Origin: G963662655 sp963665015
GTDB taxonomy: Bacteria; Cloacimonadota; Cloacimonadia; Cloacimonadales; JAIOQZ01
Assembly (NCBI GenBank): GCA_963665015.2
Contig: CAXXSY010000004.1
Location: 1,612,001-1,676,000, forward strand
Direction of reading: 5' to 3'
Length of the DNA stretch: 64,000 nt
Shown: positions 1 to 8,234 of the stretch, in pieces
Layout: each line of letters starts with the position of its first letter
How positions within the stretch are numbered: position 1 is the first letter of the stretch
Notes under the pieces: generated by a model
The model's input: the letters and a program-made list of their open reading frames with translations, nothing else
The model's database searches: none
Told to the model about the DNA's origin: nothing
Program-made: the position numbers and the translations under genes

Positions 1-2338
1 TCAGCAGGTCGTATTGCTGCACCGGTTTGCGAAGAAAACTATCGAAGCCTTTTTCCATGATCTGGTCAATATCTTTCTTCATTACGGATGCTGTCAATGC
101 GATGATTTTAATTTCCCTGGTTGCATCATCGTTTTTCAGGATTTCTGTCGCTTCGTCACCGTTCATGACCGGCATGCGAATATCCATAAAAATAATATCC
201 GGTTTACGCTCTCTGGCAACTTCGATCGCTTCCTTTCCGTCCTGAGCTTCGATAATCGTAAGCGGTTGGTTCAACAGGAATTCCTTTACCAGATTACGGT
301 TGTTCTCGATGTCATCGACGACCAGGACGGTCGCGGGATTGAAGGTGATCTTATCCGCGTCGAAGAGGTCCTCGCGTTTGACTTTGGCGGACTGTGCGGA
401 AATCGCCACATCCCTGAAAACGATCTCGAAAACGGAGCCTTTGTTCAGAACGCTGCGCACCGCGATCCGGCCGTTCATCATCTCTACCAGGCGCTTGGTG
501 ATGGTCAGACCCAGTCCTGTTCCGCCGTATTTTTTCGTGCTCTGACCATCCTGTTGCTTGAACGACTCGAAAATCTTCTCGATCGACTCGATCGGGATAC
601 CGATACCGGTATCTTCGATTTCGAACACCAGATCGATCATGGTTTCGTCCTGACTCTCGGCGCGCTTCTCGGCGTTGAGGCTGATGTGACCGCGGTCGGT
701 GAATTTCACCGCGTTGCCGATCAGGTTGAAAAGAATCTGACGCAGCCGGACCTCGTCCAGAAGCAGGTTCTTCGGGATGTTTCGGTCGATGTTGATCAGG
801 AGGTCGAGTCCCTTCTCCTGGATGCGCACGTTGAAGATGTGCCGGATTTCGTCGAACAGAGAATAGAGGCTGACCGGCTCGAACTGGAGCTCGAGTTTGC
901 CTGCCTCGATCTTGGAGAGGTCGAGGATGTCGTTGATCAGCGTGAGCAAGTTTTTTCCGCTCGATTTGATCGACTGGAGGTAGCTGCGCTGGCGCTCGTC
1001 GGTGACCAGTGAATCGAGCAGTTCTGCGAATCCGAGGACTGCGTTCATGGGTGTTCGAATTTCGTGGCTCATGTTCGCCAGGAATTCGCTCTTGGCAGTG
1101 GCGGCACGTTCCGCCTGCTCCTTGGCGATCTTCAATTCCTGCTCGTAGCGCTTCTGATCCGTTATATCGACGACGTAGCCCAGAAGGTTGCTGAACTCGC
1201 CCTGCTTGTTGCGGATGATGGTCACGTACATCTTAACCCAGATCGAATCGCCCTCGATATGAACGATCCGGAAGGGCTCGTGTTCGAAATTCATGATATT
1301 TGGCATGGAGAAAAAGTAGTTACGCTCCTCCAACACCCTGCGGCGATCGCTGAGGTGGATCAGATTGTCGAATCCTCCCGCTTCGTCGAGTATCTGTTTC
1401 TTGGTAAAGCCGATGATGTCCGAACAGTTGGGTGAAACGTATTCGAGCTGCATGCCGGAATCGTTCTGATCCCAGCGCAGGATCACGACGGGTCCCTGGA
1501 TGAACAGGTTCCGCTCGTTCTTGAGGTTGTCTTCGATCATTCGCAGTTGCGTGATATCGGTACCGGTGCCGATCAGCCGCTTCAAAACGCCCTTATCGTC
1601 GTACATCGCCTTACCGCGGAACAGGACATATCGCATTCCGCCGTTGGTTCCGGGCAGATGCTCTTCGATCTCGATCTCGAGTTGATCCGTTTTACCTTCA
1701 ATGTGGTCGTAGCCTGCTTTCAGGAAGCGTTCCGCACCGTCCGGCGGCAGATATTTTTTCAAATCCTTCACTTGATAGCCGATATCGTCTTCCTGGATAC
1801 CGAGGATCATCTTGAGGGTAGGGTAGAAGTATATCTCTTCTGTCTCGGGATTCCATTCCCATACGCCAACGCGCCCTGCATGGGTCGCCATCTGATAGCG
1901 CTGCTCGCTCTCGGAAAGCGCTTGCTGCATCTGCTTGCGATTGGCTTCCTCTTCCCGCAGCTGGCGTTCCAGGATGGCGGAACGACCCAGTTCGCGGACC
2001 AGCTTCTCGAGCTTTTTGCTTTCGATCGGTTTGATCAGGAAGCCGTTGACTCCCACGTCGATCGCCGAGAGGAAGAAATCGGTCTCCTCGTGCGCGGACA
2101 TGACGATGAATCGCGCCTCCGTGCCCTGTTCGCGTATGAGCCGGATCATCTCGAGTCCGTTCATGACAGGCATTCGGATATCGGTCACGACCAGGTCGGG
2201 TTGATGCGTCTGATAGAGCTCCAGACCTTCCTTACCGTTTTCACCGATAAAGACTGTCTCGGCAAGGGTGTGCATCATCTCGCCGACGATGCTGCGCATC
2301 TGGGGATCGTCATCCACATAGAGAAGCTTGAGTGGCAT
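1..2338 (-). CDS. Hybrid sensor histidine kinase (REC-PAS-PAS-HisKA-HATPase-REC), 3' end cut by the window
   Basis: About 779 codons are visible before the window edge, and no stop codon is reached. The translation begins MPLKLLYVDDDPQMRSI, a receiver domain with acidic pocket D9-D11, phospho-acceptor D53 (VVTDIRMP) and the conserved Lys in FLIKP near residue 103. Two PAS-like domains follow at about 145-265 and 280-395. Then come a HisKA H-box (MSHEIRTPMNAVLGF), an HATPase with NLIGNAVKF, DTGIGIP and GGTGLGL motifs, and a second receiver (LVVDDIENN, FMDIRMP). No transmembrane segment is seen, so it is probably a cytoplasmic phosphorelay kinase. ATG 2336-2338 is chosen because TGGAGA lies just upstream and a good sigma-70 promoter precedes it. 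The partner output regulator is not in view. The ligand is unknown. Confidence 0.93.
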   Translation of the reverse strand, partial: MPLKLLYVDDDPQMRSIVGEMMHTLAETVFIGENGKEGLELYQTHQPDLVVTDIRMPVMNGLEMIRLIREQGTEARFIVMSAHEETDFFLSAIDVGVNGFLIKPIESKKLEKLVRELGRSAILERQLREEEANRKQMQQALSESEQRYQMATHAGRVGVWEWNPETEEIYFYPTLKMILGIQEDDIGYQVKDLKKYLPPDGAERFLKAGYDHIEGKTDQLEIEIEEHLPGTNGGMRYVLFRGKAMYDDKGVLKRLIGTGTDITQLRMIEDNLKNERNLFIQGPVVILRWDQNDSGMQLEYVSPNCSDIIGFTKKQILDEAGGFDNLIHLSDRRRVLEERNYFFSMPNIMNFEHEPFRIVHIEGDSIWVKMYVTIIRNKQGEFSNLLGYVVDITDQKRYEQELKIAKEQAERAATAKSEFLANMSHEIRTPMNAVLGFAELLDSLVTDERQRSYLQSIKSSGKNLLTLINDILDLSKIEAGKLELQFEPVSLYSLFDEIRHIFNVRIQEKGLDLLINIDRNIPKNLLLDEVRLRQILFNLIGNAVKFTDRGHISLNAEKRAESQDETMIDLVFEIEDTGIGIPIESIEKIFESFKQQDGQSTKKYGGTGLGLTITKRLVEMMNGRIAVRSVLNKGSVFEIVFRDVAISAQSAKVKREDLFDADKITFNPATVLVVDDIENNRNLVKEFLLNQPLTIIEAQDGKEAIEVARERKPDIIFMDIRMPVMNGDEATEILKNDDATREIKIIALTASVMKKDIDQIMEKGFDSFLRKPVQQYDLL

Positions 2339-2646
2339 TTTCTCCACAATTGTCTCCTACTCAAAGTTTGAAAATAGTCATGCATGGGTTGCCATGCACC
2401 CGGTCACTGCAACTCGTATGTGTCCAACGAGTTCTGAAGCAAGCTCCTCCCAAAGTTCATCGCTTGTTTCATAAATGGTATGTTAAAGAAAAAGTGATTG
2501 TCTGTCAATGGATAAATTCGATCTCACCGCACGATTGTGATAAAAAATTCATCTTGAATATGGGCGAGATTCATAAAGGTTTTTATTTACAGGGAAATGC
2601 CCATTTGAATATTATCGCCGCAAAAAGTAAATACGGAGCGATAAGC
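2339..2646. other. Divergent intergenic region without a gene
   Basis: These 308 bases separate the minus-strand kinase from the plus-strand DRTGG gene. They hold the minus-strand promoter at 2480-2508 and the hairpin at 2381-2398. An open frame runs from 2332 into the DRTGG gene, but its upstream part lies over the promoter and has no family similarity. I see no convincing plus-strand promoter. Confidence 0.6.
2480..2508 (-). promoter_or_regulatory. Sigma-70-type promoter of the hybrid kinase
   Basis: Read on the minus strand, TTGACA (2503-2508) and TAACAT (2480-2485) are separated by 17 bp. It lies about 140 bp upstream of the ATG at 2338. The intervening leader contains a perfect hairpin, TGCATGG-gttg-CCATGCA (2381-2398). 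Confidence 0.6.
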
Positions 2647-2994
2647 ATGAAAATCGATTTTTTAAAATTCACGAACGTCATCGAGGGCGAAATCATCACA
2701 TCGGAGGGGGAGCTCGACGATGTGGCGATCACGGGCGGGTATGTTTCCGACCTCCTCAGCGACGTGATGGGCAATGCGAAAGACGGACAGCTCTGGATCA
2801 CCATCATGCGGCATTTGAATGTCATCGCCGTGGCGTCTCTCGCCGGTATCCCCGCAGTGGTGTTTGCCAGGAATCTGCGGCCGGAACCAGCCATCATCGA
2901 ACGTGCGGAGAAGGAAGAGATTGTGCTGGTGGTCAGTCCGCTGACGACATTCGAGATCGCCGGGCTTCTCTACAAGGAACTGCACGGAGAATAG
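2647..2994 (+). CDS. DRTGG-domain protein
   Basis: 115 residues form a single alpha/beta domain. Motifs GGYVSDLLSDVM, LWITIMRHLNVIAVASL, IPAVVFA and VVSPLTTFEIAGLLY match the DRTGG family, the fold also found in HPr kinase N-termini and in some CBS and phosphotransacetylase-associated proteins. No catalytic residues are evident, so a ligand-binding or regulatory role is inferred. The ATG at 2647 is chosen over upstream in-frame codons because a GGAG lies at 2635-2638 and family similarity begins here. The PHP gene starts 3 bp after the stop, so the two are one operon. In Clostridia and relatives this pair often accompanies electron-transfer or FeFe-hydrogenase genes, but none is present here. 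Confidence 0.82.
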   Translation: MKIDFLKFTNVIEGEIITSEGELDDVAITGGYVSDLLSDVMGNAKDGQLWITIMRHLNVIAVASLAGIPAVVFARNLRPEPAIIERAEKEEIVLVVSPLTTFEIAGLLYKELHGE

Positions 2995-2997
2995 CCG

Positions 2998-3720
2998 TTG
3001 AAGTCCTGGAAGTGTGATCTGCATATCCATTCGGTGTTGTCGCCATGTGGATCGCTGGAGATGTCGCCTGCCGCGGTGATCCGAAGAGCACTGGAAGAGA
3101 AGCTGGATATCATCGCGATCACCGACCACAATTCCATGGCCAACAGCGCGGTTTTCCATCGCGCGGCAGCCAATGCGGGGATCGTGTGCCTCTTCGGCGT
3201 CGAGATTCAGACGATGGAGGAAATTCACGTCGTCGGGCTGTTCGACGATGAAGAGAAGGCGATGCGATTCGACCGCGAACTCTATCAGGCGCTGCCGCCG
3301 ATCCCGAACGATCCGGAGTATTTCGGCGATCAGGTCGTGGTCGATATCGAGGAGAACATCTTACGCTGCGAAGAAAAAGCACTCTTGAACTCCGTCGAAT
3401 GGGATATGGACACGACTCTCCGGTTGATCGATCAATATGGCGGATTCGGATTTCCCGCGCACGTCAACGCCGCCACCTACAGCCTGATCAGCCAGCTTGG
3501 ATTTATCCCTTCCAACCCGCTCATCACGGCGCTCGGGATCACTGCAAACTGCGATGAAGAAGCTTTTCTGAAAGACTACCCCGCCGCCGTCGGCTATCCT
3601 CGACTGCGCAATTCGGACGCGCACTACCTCAAGGATATCGGCGCTGGATTCACCATGATCGAGATGGATGCTCCGACGATCGGGGAATTGAAGGAAGGAA
3701 TCGCGAGAATCCTACCCTGA
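2998..3720 (+). CDS. PHP-domain metal-dependent phosphoesterase
   Basis: 240 residues begin at a TTG codon with GGAGA at 2986-2990, 3 bp after the upstream stop. The PHP metal motifs are in order: DLHIHSVLSPCG (HxH), ITDHNS (DH), GVEIQT (Glu), PAHVN (His) and NSDAHYLKDIG (DAH). The PHP superfamily hydrolyses phosphoesters with a two- or three-metal centre. Members of this subgroup act on nucleotides or small phosphorylated metabolites, but the substrate here cannot be read from sequence. Tight coupling to the DRTGG protein suggests a shared sensing or turnover function. The gene is complete, of usual length, and has no signal peptide. Confidence 0.85.
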   Translation: MKSWKCDLHIHSVLSPCGSLEMSPAAVIRRALEEKLDIIAITDHNSMANSAVFHRAAANAGIVCLFGVEIQTMEEIHVVGLFDDEEKAMRFDRELYQALPPIPNDPEYFGDQVVVDIEENILRCEEKALLNSVEWDMDTTLRLIDQYGGFGFPAHVNAATYSLISQLGFIPSNPLITALGITANCDEEAFLKDYPAAVGYPRLRNSDAHYLKDIGAGFTMIEMDAPTIGELKEGIARILP

Positions 3721-4005
3721 TCAGGGGATGGAGTAGAGACTCCGGGGAACGCGGACGTATTATCCAACATCTGAATGTCCGAGCTTGCGCGTAGCATTTG
3801 CATGCAAATGCCAGATTAGCGAAGCGAGGTCTTCCGAATGTTGGTTATTCTTTTGTCTTGATCACAGGATTGCCACGATTAGAAGGATGGGGGATACGGA
3901 TGGCTTGATGATTCAGGTTCGTCGTTCTCCAAAATCTACAAACATCCGATTCCAGGAATAGAGAAGGGCAGACACAGAGGTTTGCCCCTACAGCGATGAA
4001 ATTGG
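3721..4005. repeat. Gene-free spacer filled with dispersed hairpin repeats
   Basis: This lies between convergent genes. It holds a truncated copy of the GGAACGCGGACG element (3748-3758). A larger element is bounded by CCAACAT (3764-3770) and ATGTTGG (3838-3844) and contains CTGAATGTCCG and CTTCCGAATG. Nested inside is a perfect 18-bp palindrome, GCATTTGCATGCAAATGC (3794-3811). A GGGCAGAC...GTTTGCCC hairpin sits at 3966-3987. All have relatives elsewhere in the window. No coding capacity is seen. Confidence 0.75.
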
Positions 4006-5454
4006 TTATTGCAAACCTTTCAGCCAGTGTGCGTCCTCGATCTTCAGCATGTTTTCCCGATAGCGCCATTCCCAGTTTCCGTCCGCGATGCCCGGGACGT
4101 TCATTCGGGCTTCGGTTCCGAGTCCCATGATGTCTTGCAATGGAATGATAATGTACTTGCCGCTTGTCTGATATGCGAATTCGATCAGATCACGGGCGAT
4201 ATTGTCGTTATCGGTCACCAGGTATTCCTTTACCTTGCTATAGAGTTCGTGATTCCCGTCCTCGAGCTTGTCGAACCATCCGCGCGTCGTGTCGTTGTCG
4301 TGCGTGCCGGTATAGACGACGGAGTTATCCTCGAAATCCCACTGCATATCGTCGAACATGAACTGAAGTACCTGCATGCCGGGGAAGTTGAACCGCTTAC
4401 GCAGCTCGATCACCTCGTCCGTGACCACGCCGAGGTCTTCCGCGATGATCGGATAGCCCGGATATTTCTCCATCAGTGCCTGGAAAAACATCTTTCCCGG
4501 TCCGCTCCGCCATTCACCGTTCACGGCGGTCGCTTCGCCAAACGGTACCGCCCAGTAGCGCACGAATCCGATAAAATGATCGATCCGCACGATATCGACC
4601 ATCTTGCGCAGATGCCCCATGCGGTGAATCCACCACTCGTACTCGTTCTTGTACATGGTTTCCCAATCGTAGATGGGATTTCCCCACAACTGCCCGGTCT
4701 TAGAGAAATAATCCGGCGGAACTCCGGCGACGATCAGGGGATTTCCTGATTCATCCAGGTAATAAAGATCGCGGTGACTCCAGACGTCCGCGCTGTCGTA
4801 GGAAACGTAGATGGGCAGATCGCCCACGATTCTGATGCCGTTATCGTTGGCGTATTTTTTCAGCTTCGCCCACTGCTTGAAGAAGATGAACTGCACGAAG
4901 GCGTGGTAGTCGCTTTCCTTTTGCATGTCCTTGAACATCTGCTGCGTCTCGCCGGACTTGTTGTCGTGGAACGACTCGTCCCACTGGTTCCAGGGCAGAT
5001 GCTGGAATTGGTTTTTAAGAGTGATGAACAGCGTAAAGTCGTTGATCCAGTACGCGTTATCGCTCAAGAATTGCTTGAAGTCGTCCTGATATCCATCTTT
5101 CTGGAATCGATCGAACGCCTTTCGAAGCAGGGCATCCTTGAACTCGATGACTGGGCCGTACTCGACCCGGTTGGGATTGAATGCAGGGACTTCGAGCACT
5201 TCGCGTCGATCCAGCAGTTTCATCTGCATGAGCTGAACGGGATCGATCAGCGCTGGGTTACCCGCAAACGCCGAGATGGCGTTGTAGGGTGAATTGCCAT
5301 AGCCCGGATAGGTCAGCGGCAGAATCTGCCAGAGGTGCTGTCCGGCTTCTTTGAGGAAATCAACGAATTTATAGGCGCTGGTTCCGAAATCGCCGATTCC
5401 GAATGGAGAGGGTAGCGATGTCGGATGCAGCAGGATGCCGCAGGTTCGTTCCAT
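4006..5454 (-). CDS. malQ: 4-alpha-glucanotransferase (amylomaltase, GH77)
   Basis: 482 residues, typical for short bacterial amylomaltases. It opens with RTCGILLHPTSLPSPFGIGD and contains GYGNSPYNAISAFAGNP. The GH77 catalytic residues are present: the nucleophile Asp in VRIDHFIGF, the acid/base Glu in AEDLGVVT, and the third Asp in TGTHDNDTTRGW. The enzyme transfers alpha-1,4-glucan segments between maltooligosaccharides in the cytoplasm, in glycogen or maltodextrin metabolism. No signal peptide is present. It begins 7 bp after the stop of the small secreted-protein gene, so both are probably co-transcribed. No other glycogen gene is in the window. Confidence 0.96.
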   Translation of the reverse strand: MERTCGILLHPTSLPSPFGIGDFGTSAYKFVDFLKEAGQHLWQILPLTYPGYGNSPYNAISAFAGNPALIDPVQLMQMKLLDRREVLEVPAFNPNRVEYGPVIEFKDALLRKAFDRFQKDGYQDDFKQFLSDNAYWINDFTLFITLKNQFQHLPWNQWDESFHDNKSGETQQMFKDMQKESDYHAFVQFIFFKQWAKLKKYANDNGIRIVGDLPIYVSYDSADVWSHRDLYYLDESGNPLIVAGVPPDYFSKTGQLWGNPIYDWETMYKNEYEWWIHRMGHLRKMVDIVRIDHFIGFVRYWAVPFGEATAVNGEWRSGPGKMFFQALMEKYPGYPIIAEDLGVVTDEVIELRKRFNFPGMQVLQFMFDDMQWDFEDNSVVYTGTHDNDTTRGWFDKLEDGNHELYSKVKEYLVTDNDNIARDLIEFAYQTSGKYIIIPLQDIMGLGTEARMNVPGIADGNWEWRYRENMLKIEDAHWLKGLQ

Positions 5455-5461
5455 GTATGTA

Positions 5462-5914
5462 TTATTCTCCGTATTTTTGGGTGGGATCGGATTTCACTTT
5501 GTAGGGCGCTATCCCGAACGACAGGTCTTCTGCTATGGTAACCGATCCATCGCTCATTGGAATGAGAAAATCCGTTTCCGTTCCGTCATCTCCGATCAGC
5601 CATATATGAATATGATGCCCTTTCCCATGCACGCTGAGCACGCCGAGTTGGATCAGTAGCGTACCAGATTCGGGATCGTACTTGGAACCTTTCGCCGTGT
5701 CCTCTTCTTCTTCCCAGTTCATATAGAACGGGCCCAGGCCGGGTCCCACGTATTCTTCGTTGATGAATTTCAGGGAAATTTCTTCGTGCGGTGTCTTTCC
5801 GTCTTCGTGGTAGAGCTTCATGACGATCGCGTGGGGTTTTCCAATCGGCTTGTCCTGTGCTGCCAGGCACGAAAGTGCCGCGAAAACGACGAGTATGATC
5901 AATATCTTGCGCAT
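5462..5914 (-). CDS. Small secreted or lipid-anchored protein of unknown function
   Basis: 150 residues. The N-terminus MRKILIILVVFAALSCLAAQ is a clear signal peptide. Cleavage after the AAQ segment is likely; the ALSC stretch is only a marginal lipobox, so lipid attachment is possible but uncertain. The mature part is beta-rich and acidic, with GPGLGPFYMNWEEEED and a His-rich segment, VHGKGHHIHIWLIGDDG. I do not recognise a family. A good ribosome-binding site (AGGAAT) precedes the ATG at 5914. It is followed directly by malQ with a 7-bp gap, yet its export makes a shared enzymatic role unlikely. Confidence 0.75.
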   Translation of the reverse strand: MRKILIILVVFAALSCLAAQDKPIGKPHAIVMKLYHEDGKTPHEEISLKFINEEYVGPGLGPFYMNWEEEEDTAKGSKYDPESGTLLIQLGVLSVHGKGHHIHIWLIGDDGTETDFLIPMSDGSVTIAEDLSFGIAPYKVKSDPTQKYGE

Positions 5915-5945
5915 AATTCCTCCAACTGATATTGAATGTAAAATT

Positions 5946-5979
5946 ACGATTGCTCCCCGAAAGAAGCAATCGTTTTTTT
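5946..5979 (-). terminator. Hairpin terminator behind htpG
   Basis: ACGATTGCT (5946-5954) pairs with AGCAATCGT (5965-5973). On the minus strand the stem is followed by TAATTTTA. On the plus strand the stem runs into seven T residues, so it may act in both directions. It separates htpG from the small secreted protein. Confidence 0.6.
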
Positions 5980-6023
5980 CAAAAATCTTCTTCCATATCC
6001 AATAACGGATTTTTCCTGGATTC

Positions 6024-7886
6024 TTACAGCATCCTCAGGACGCGATTGGCGTTGTCCAGGAACTTGCGTAGCTCATCTCCGTCGAATCGCTTCTGTTCGA
6101 TGAGTGCGAGTTGGTGAAGATATCCGCAAAGAAGCTTTACGTCGTCATCCTTACCCAAGCCGTTGAGCTTCATGATCTTCTTCACGGTCGGATTGCCGAT
6201 GTTGACGACCAGCGTGTGGTTCGCCAGAAGGTCCGTCTTCGAGCCGGGCATGAGCATGCTCATCTCCTGGAAGCGGCGCATGTGCTCGTTCAGCACGACC
6301 AGCGAGGGGATGTCGTCCGATTTCAGGTGCTTCGGCTCCACGGTGATCTGCTTGTTGTCCAGCGCCTTGTCGAAGATGTCCTTGACCCGTTCGGCCTCGG
6401 TCTTGTTGTCCGCATCGACGATCTCTGCCTGTTCGCTATCGACGACGTCGTCCAGCAGCTCCGAATCGATCCGCGCGAACCCGGTGAAGGGTGTGCTCAT
6501 CTCGAAGCGTTGGAAGAGGTGCGTATCGAGCGGAGAATCGGTAAAGATCACCTCGGCGCCCATCTCTTTCATCATCTTGAGGTAGGTCACCTGCGAGTTT
6601 TCGCCCGGCGAGTAGAAATAGCGATAATTCTTGTTTTCCTCTTTCTCGTCGCCGATCGGCTTGGTGAAGTTGATATCTTTCAGGTTGTTCTCCTTGTATT
6701 CCGCGAGGGTCACCCAGCGTTCTTCGGAGGTCTTGTAGATGACCAGGTCCTTCAGTTGTTCGAAGAAGTCCTCGTTGGTCAGCAGCCCCACCTTTACGAA
6801 GTGGTTCATGTCCTTCCAGAGTTCTTCGTACTTCTTACGGTCATCCTTGAAGAGTGACTTGAAGTGATCGGATACCTTCTTCACGATATACTTGGATATC
6901 TTGCTGACCTGTTTGTCGTGCTGCAGGAAGCTTCTGGAGACGTTCAGCGGGATGTCCGGAACGTCGATTCCGCCGCGTAGCAGGAGCAGAAATTCGGGGA
7001 TGAATTCCTTGAGATTGTCTGCCACGAAGACGTTATTGCAGTAGAGCTTGACCTGTCCGCGGTTGACGTCGAGGTCGTTGCGCAGCTTCGGGAAGTAGAG
7101 GATCCCCTTGAGGTTGAAGGGGTAATCGACGTTGAGGTGGATCCAGAAGAGCGGTTCCTCGAACTCGTGGAAGAATTTCTTGTAAAACTCCTTGTACTCT
7201 TCGTCCGTTACCTCGGACGGCTGCCGTAACCAGAGCGCTTCCTGGATGTTGATTTCGTTTTCTTCCAGCTTGATGGGGAAGGGCATGAAATTGCAGAACC
7301 GTTCCAGGATATCGCGCAGCTTGCTCTCTTCGAGGTACTCGTCGTTATCCTTGTTCAGATGGATCGATACCGTGGTGCCGACCTGATCGCGCTTGCCTTC
7401 TCCCATGGCGTATTCGGTCGAGCCGTCGCATTCCCAGAAGGTCGGTTTCGCGTTCTTCTTGTAGGACAGGGTGTCGATGGTTACCTTTTCAGCCACCATG
7501 AACGCCGAATAGAAGCCCAGCCCGAAGTGGCCGATGATGTTCGACTGCTTGTCCTTGAACTTTTCGATGAATTCCTCGGCGCCCGAGAAGGCGATCTGGT
7601 TGATATACTTCTTCACCTCGGTCGCGTCCATGCCGATTCCGTAGTCGATGAAATCGATGCGCCGCGCCTTCTTGTCGATCTTGATCTCGATGCGAAGTTC
7701 CTTTTCGTCGAGGTCGTCATCAATCGCCCGGCGTTTGCTCATCGCATCGACCGCGTTGGAGACGAGCTCACGCACGAAGATGTCATGCTCGGAATAGAGC
7801 CACTTCTTGATGATGGGGAAGATGTTCTCGCTATGTATCTTGAGGGAGCCTTTCTTCAGTTCTTCCTTCTTGTTTTTTTCTGCCAT
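6024..7886 (-). CDS. htpG: Molecular chaperone HtpG (Hsp90)
   Basis: 620 residues, matching bacterial Hsp90. The N-terminal GHKL ATPase is visible: IFVRELVSNAVDAMSKRR (Glu and Asn of the Bergerat fold), DYGIGMD, and GHFGLGFYSAFMVA. The middle domain has VRGQ-like NRGQVKLYCNNVFV and PLNVSRSFLQHD, with the catalytic Arg of the middle loop. The C-terminal dimerisation domain follows. It folds or stabilises client proteins in the cytoplasm. An in-frame upstream start at 7943 is rejected because it lies in the promoter; ATG 7884-7886 has AGAGG eight bases upstream. A sigma-70 promoter and a CIRCE-like operator lie directly upstream, predicting HrcA heat-shock control. Confidence 0.97.
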   Translation of the reverse strand: MAEKNKKEELKKGSLKIHSENIFPIIKKWLYSEHDIFVRELVSNAVDAMSKRRAIDDDLDEKELRIEIKIDKKARRIDFIDYGIGMDATEVKKYINQIAFSGAEEFIEKFKDKQSNIIGHFGLGFYSAFMVAEKVTIDTLSYKKNAKPTFWECDGSTEYAMGEGKRDQVGTTVSIHLNKDNDEYLEESKLRDILERFCNFMPFPIKLEENEINIQEALWLRQPSEVTDEEYKEFYKKFFHEFEEPLFWIHLNVDYPFNLKGILYFPKLRNDLDVNRGQVKLYCNNVFVADNLKEFIPEFLLLLRGGIDVPDIPLNVSRSFLQHDKQVSKISKYIVKKVSDHFKSLFKDDRKKYEELWKDMNHFVKVGLLTNEDFFEQLKDLVIYKTSEERWVTLAEYKENNLKDINFTKPIGDEKEENKNYRYFYSPGENSQVTYLKMMKEMGAEVIFTDSPLDTHLFQRFEMSTPFTGFARIDSELLDDVVDSEQAEIVDADNKTEAERVKDIFDKALDNKQITVEPKHLKSDDIPSLVVLNEHMRRFQEMSMLMPGSKTDLLANHTLVVNIGNPTVKKIMKLNGLGKDDDVKLLCGYLHQLALIEQKRFDGDELRKFLDNANRVLRML

Positions 7887-7914
7887 ATTACTACCTCTCA
7901 ACTGTTTTTGGGAT

Positions 7915-7943
7915 AAAATATTCACGGAGGTGTTCATTGTCAA
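7915..7943 (-). promoter_or_regulatory. Sigma-70 promoter of htpG
   Basis: On the minus strand TTGACA (7938-7943) and TATTTT (7915-7920) are 17 bp apart. The predicted start point is about 20 bp upstream of the ATG at 7886. The CIRCE-like operator ends 7 bp upstream of the -35 box. Confidence 0.75.
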
Positions 7944-7950
7944 CCAAAAA

Positions 7951-7976
7951 TTAGCACTCGCAGGGACGGATTGCTA
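7951..7976. promoter_or_regulatory. CIRCE-like operator (HrcA site) upstream of htpG
   Basis: TTAGCACTC (7951-7959), a 9-bp spacer, then GATTGCTAT (7969-7977 region, 7 of 9 bases matching GAGTGCTAA). The CIRCE consensus is TTAGCACTC-N9-GAGTGCTAA. One half is perfect and the spacing is exact. HrcA is not in this window. Confidence 0.7.
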
Positions 7977-8234
7977 TGCCGCGGTGGTGTTTTGCTGAAG
8001 ATTGCTGGCTTGATGTTGTATAAGGAGGCTCGCCTATGGGGATTCGAAATTCACAGAGGTCGATTGCTACAGGGGATAGAGATGCCGAGCTGGAGCTCGG
8101 CGGTCCAGAGGAGATACCGAGTTTATAGGATTCGATTTATCAGGCTCCGTCTGAAAATCACAGGAGTTCGTCGGTCCAGAGGAGGAACGCGGACGTCCTC
8201 GTCCGCATCCCTCTTTTTTCCTGGCTTCTACATG
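7977..8234. repeat. Gene-free region with two dispersed hairpin elements
   Basis: GCCGAGCTGGAGCTCGGC (8084-8101) is a near-perfect hairpin. A second, GCGGAC-gtcctc-GTCCGC (8189-8206), sits in the context GGAACGC...GCATC, repeated at 63850-63873. The second lies about 30 bp beyond the stop codon of the neighbouring sorting-domain gene and is followed on the plus strand by CTCTTTTTTC. The segment AGGCTCGCC (8026-8034) resembles the start of the 36.6-kb array unit. No gene is seen. Confidence 0.65.

Noticed and set aside
14..2371. Long plus-strand frames at the left edge
   Set aside because: They are shadows of the truncated hybrid kinase on the minus strand, whose translation shows receiver, PAS and kinase motifs throughout.
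2332..2646. Upstream extension of the DRTGG protein
   Set aside because: It overlaps the divergent promoter and start region and has no family similarity. The ribosome site and homology begin at 2647.
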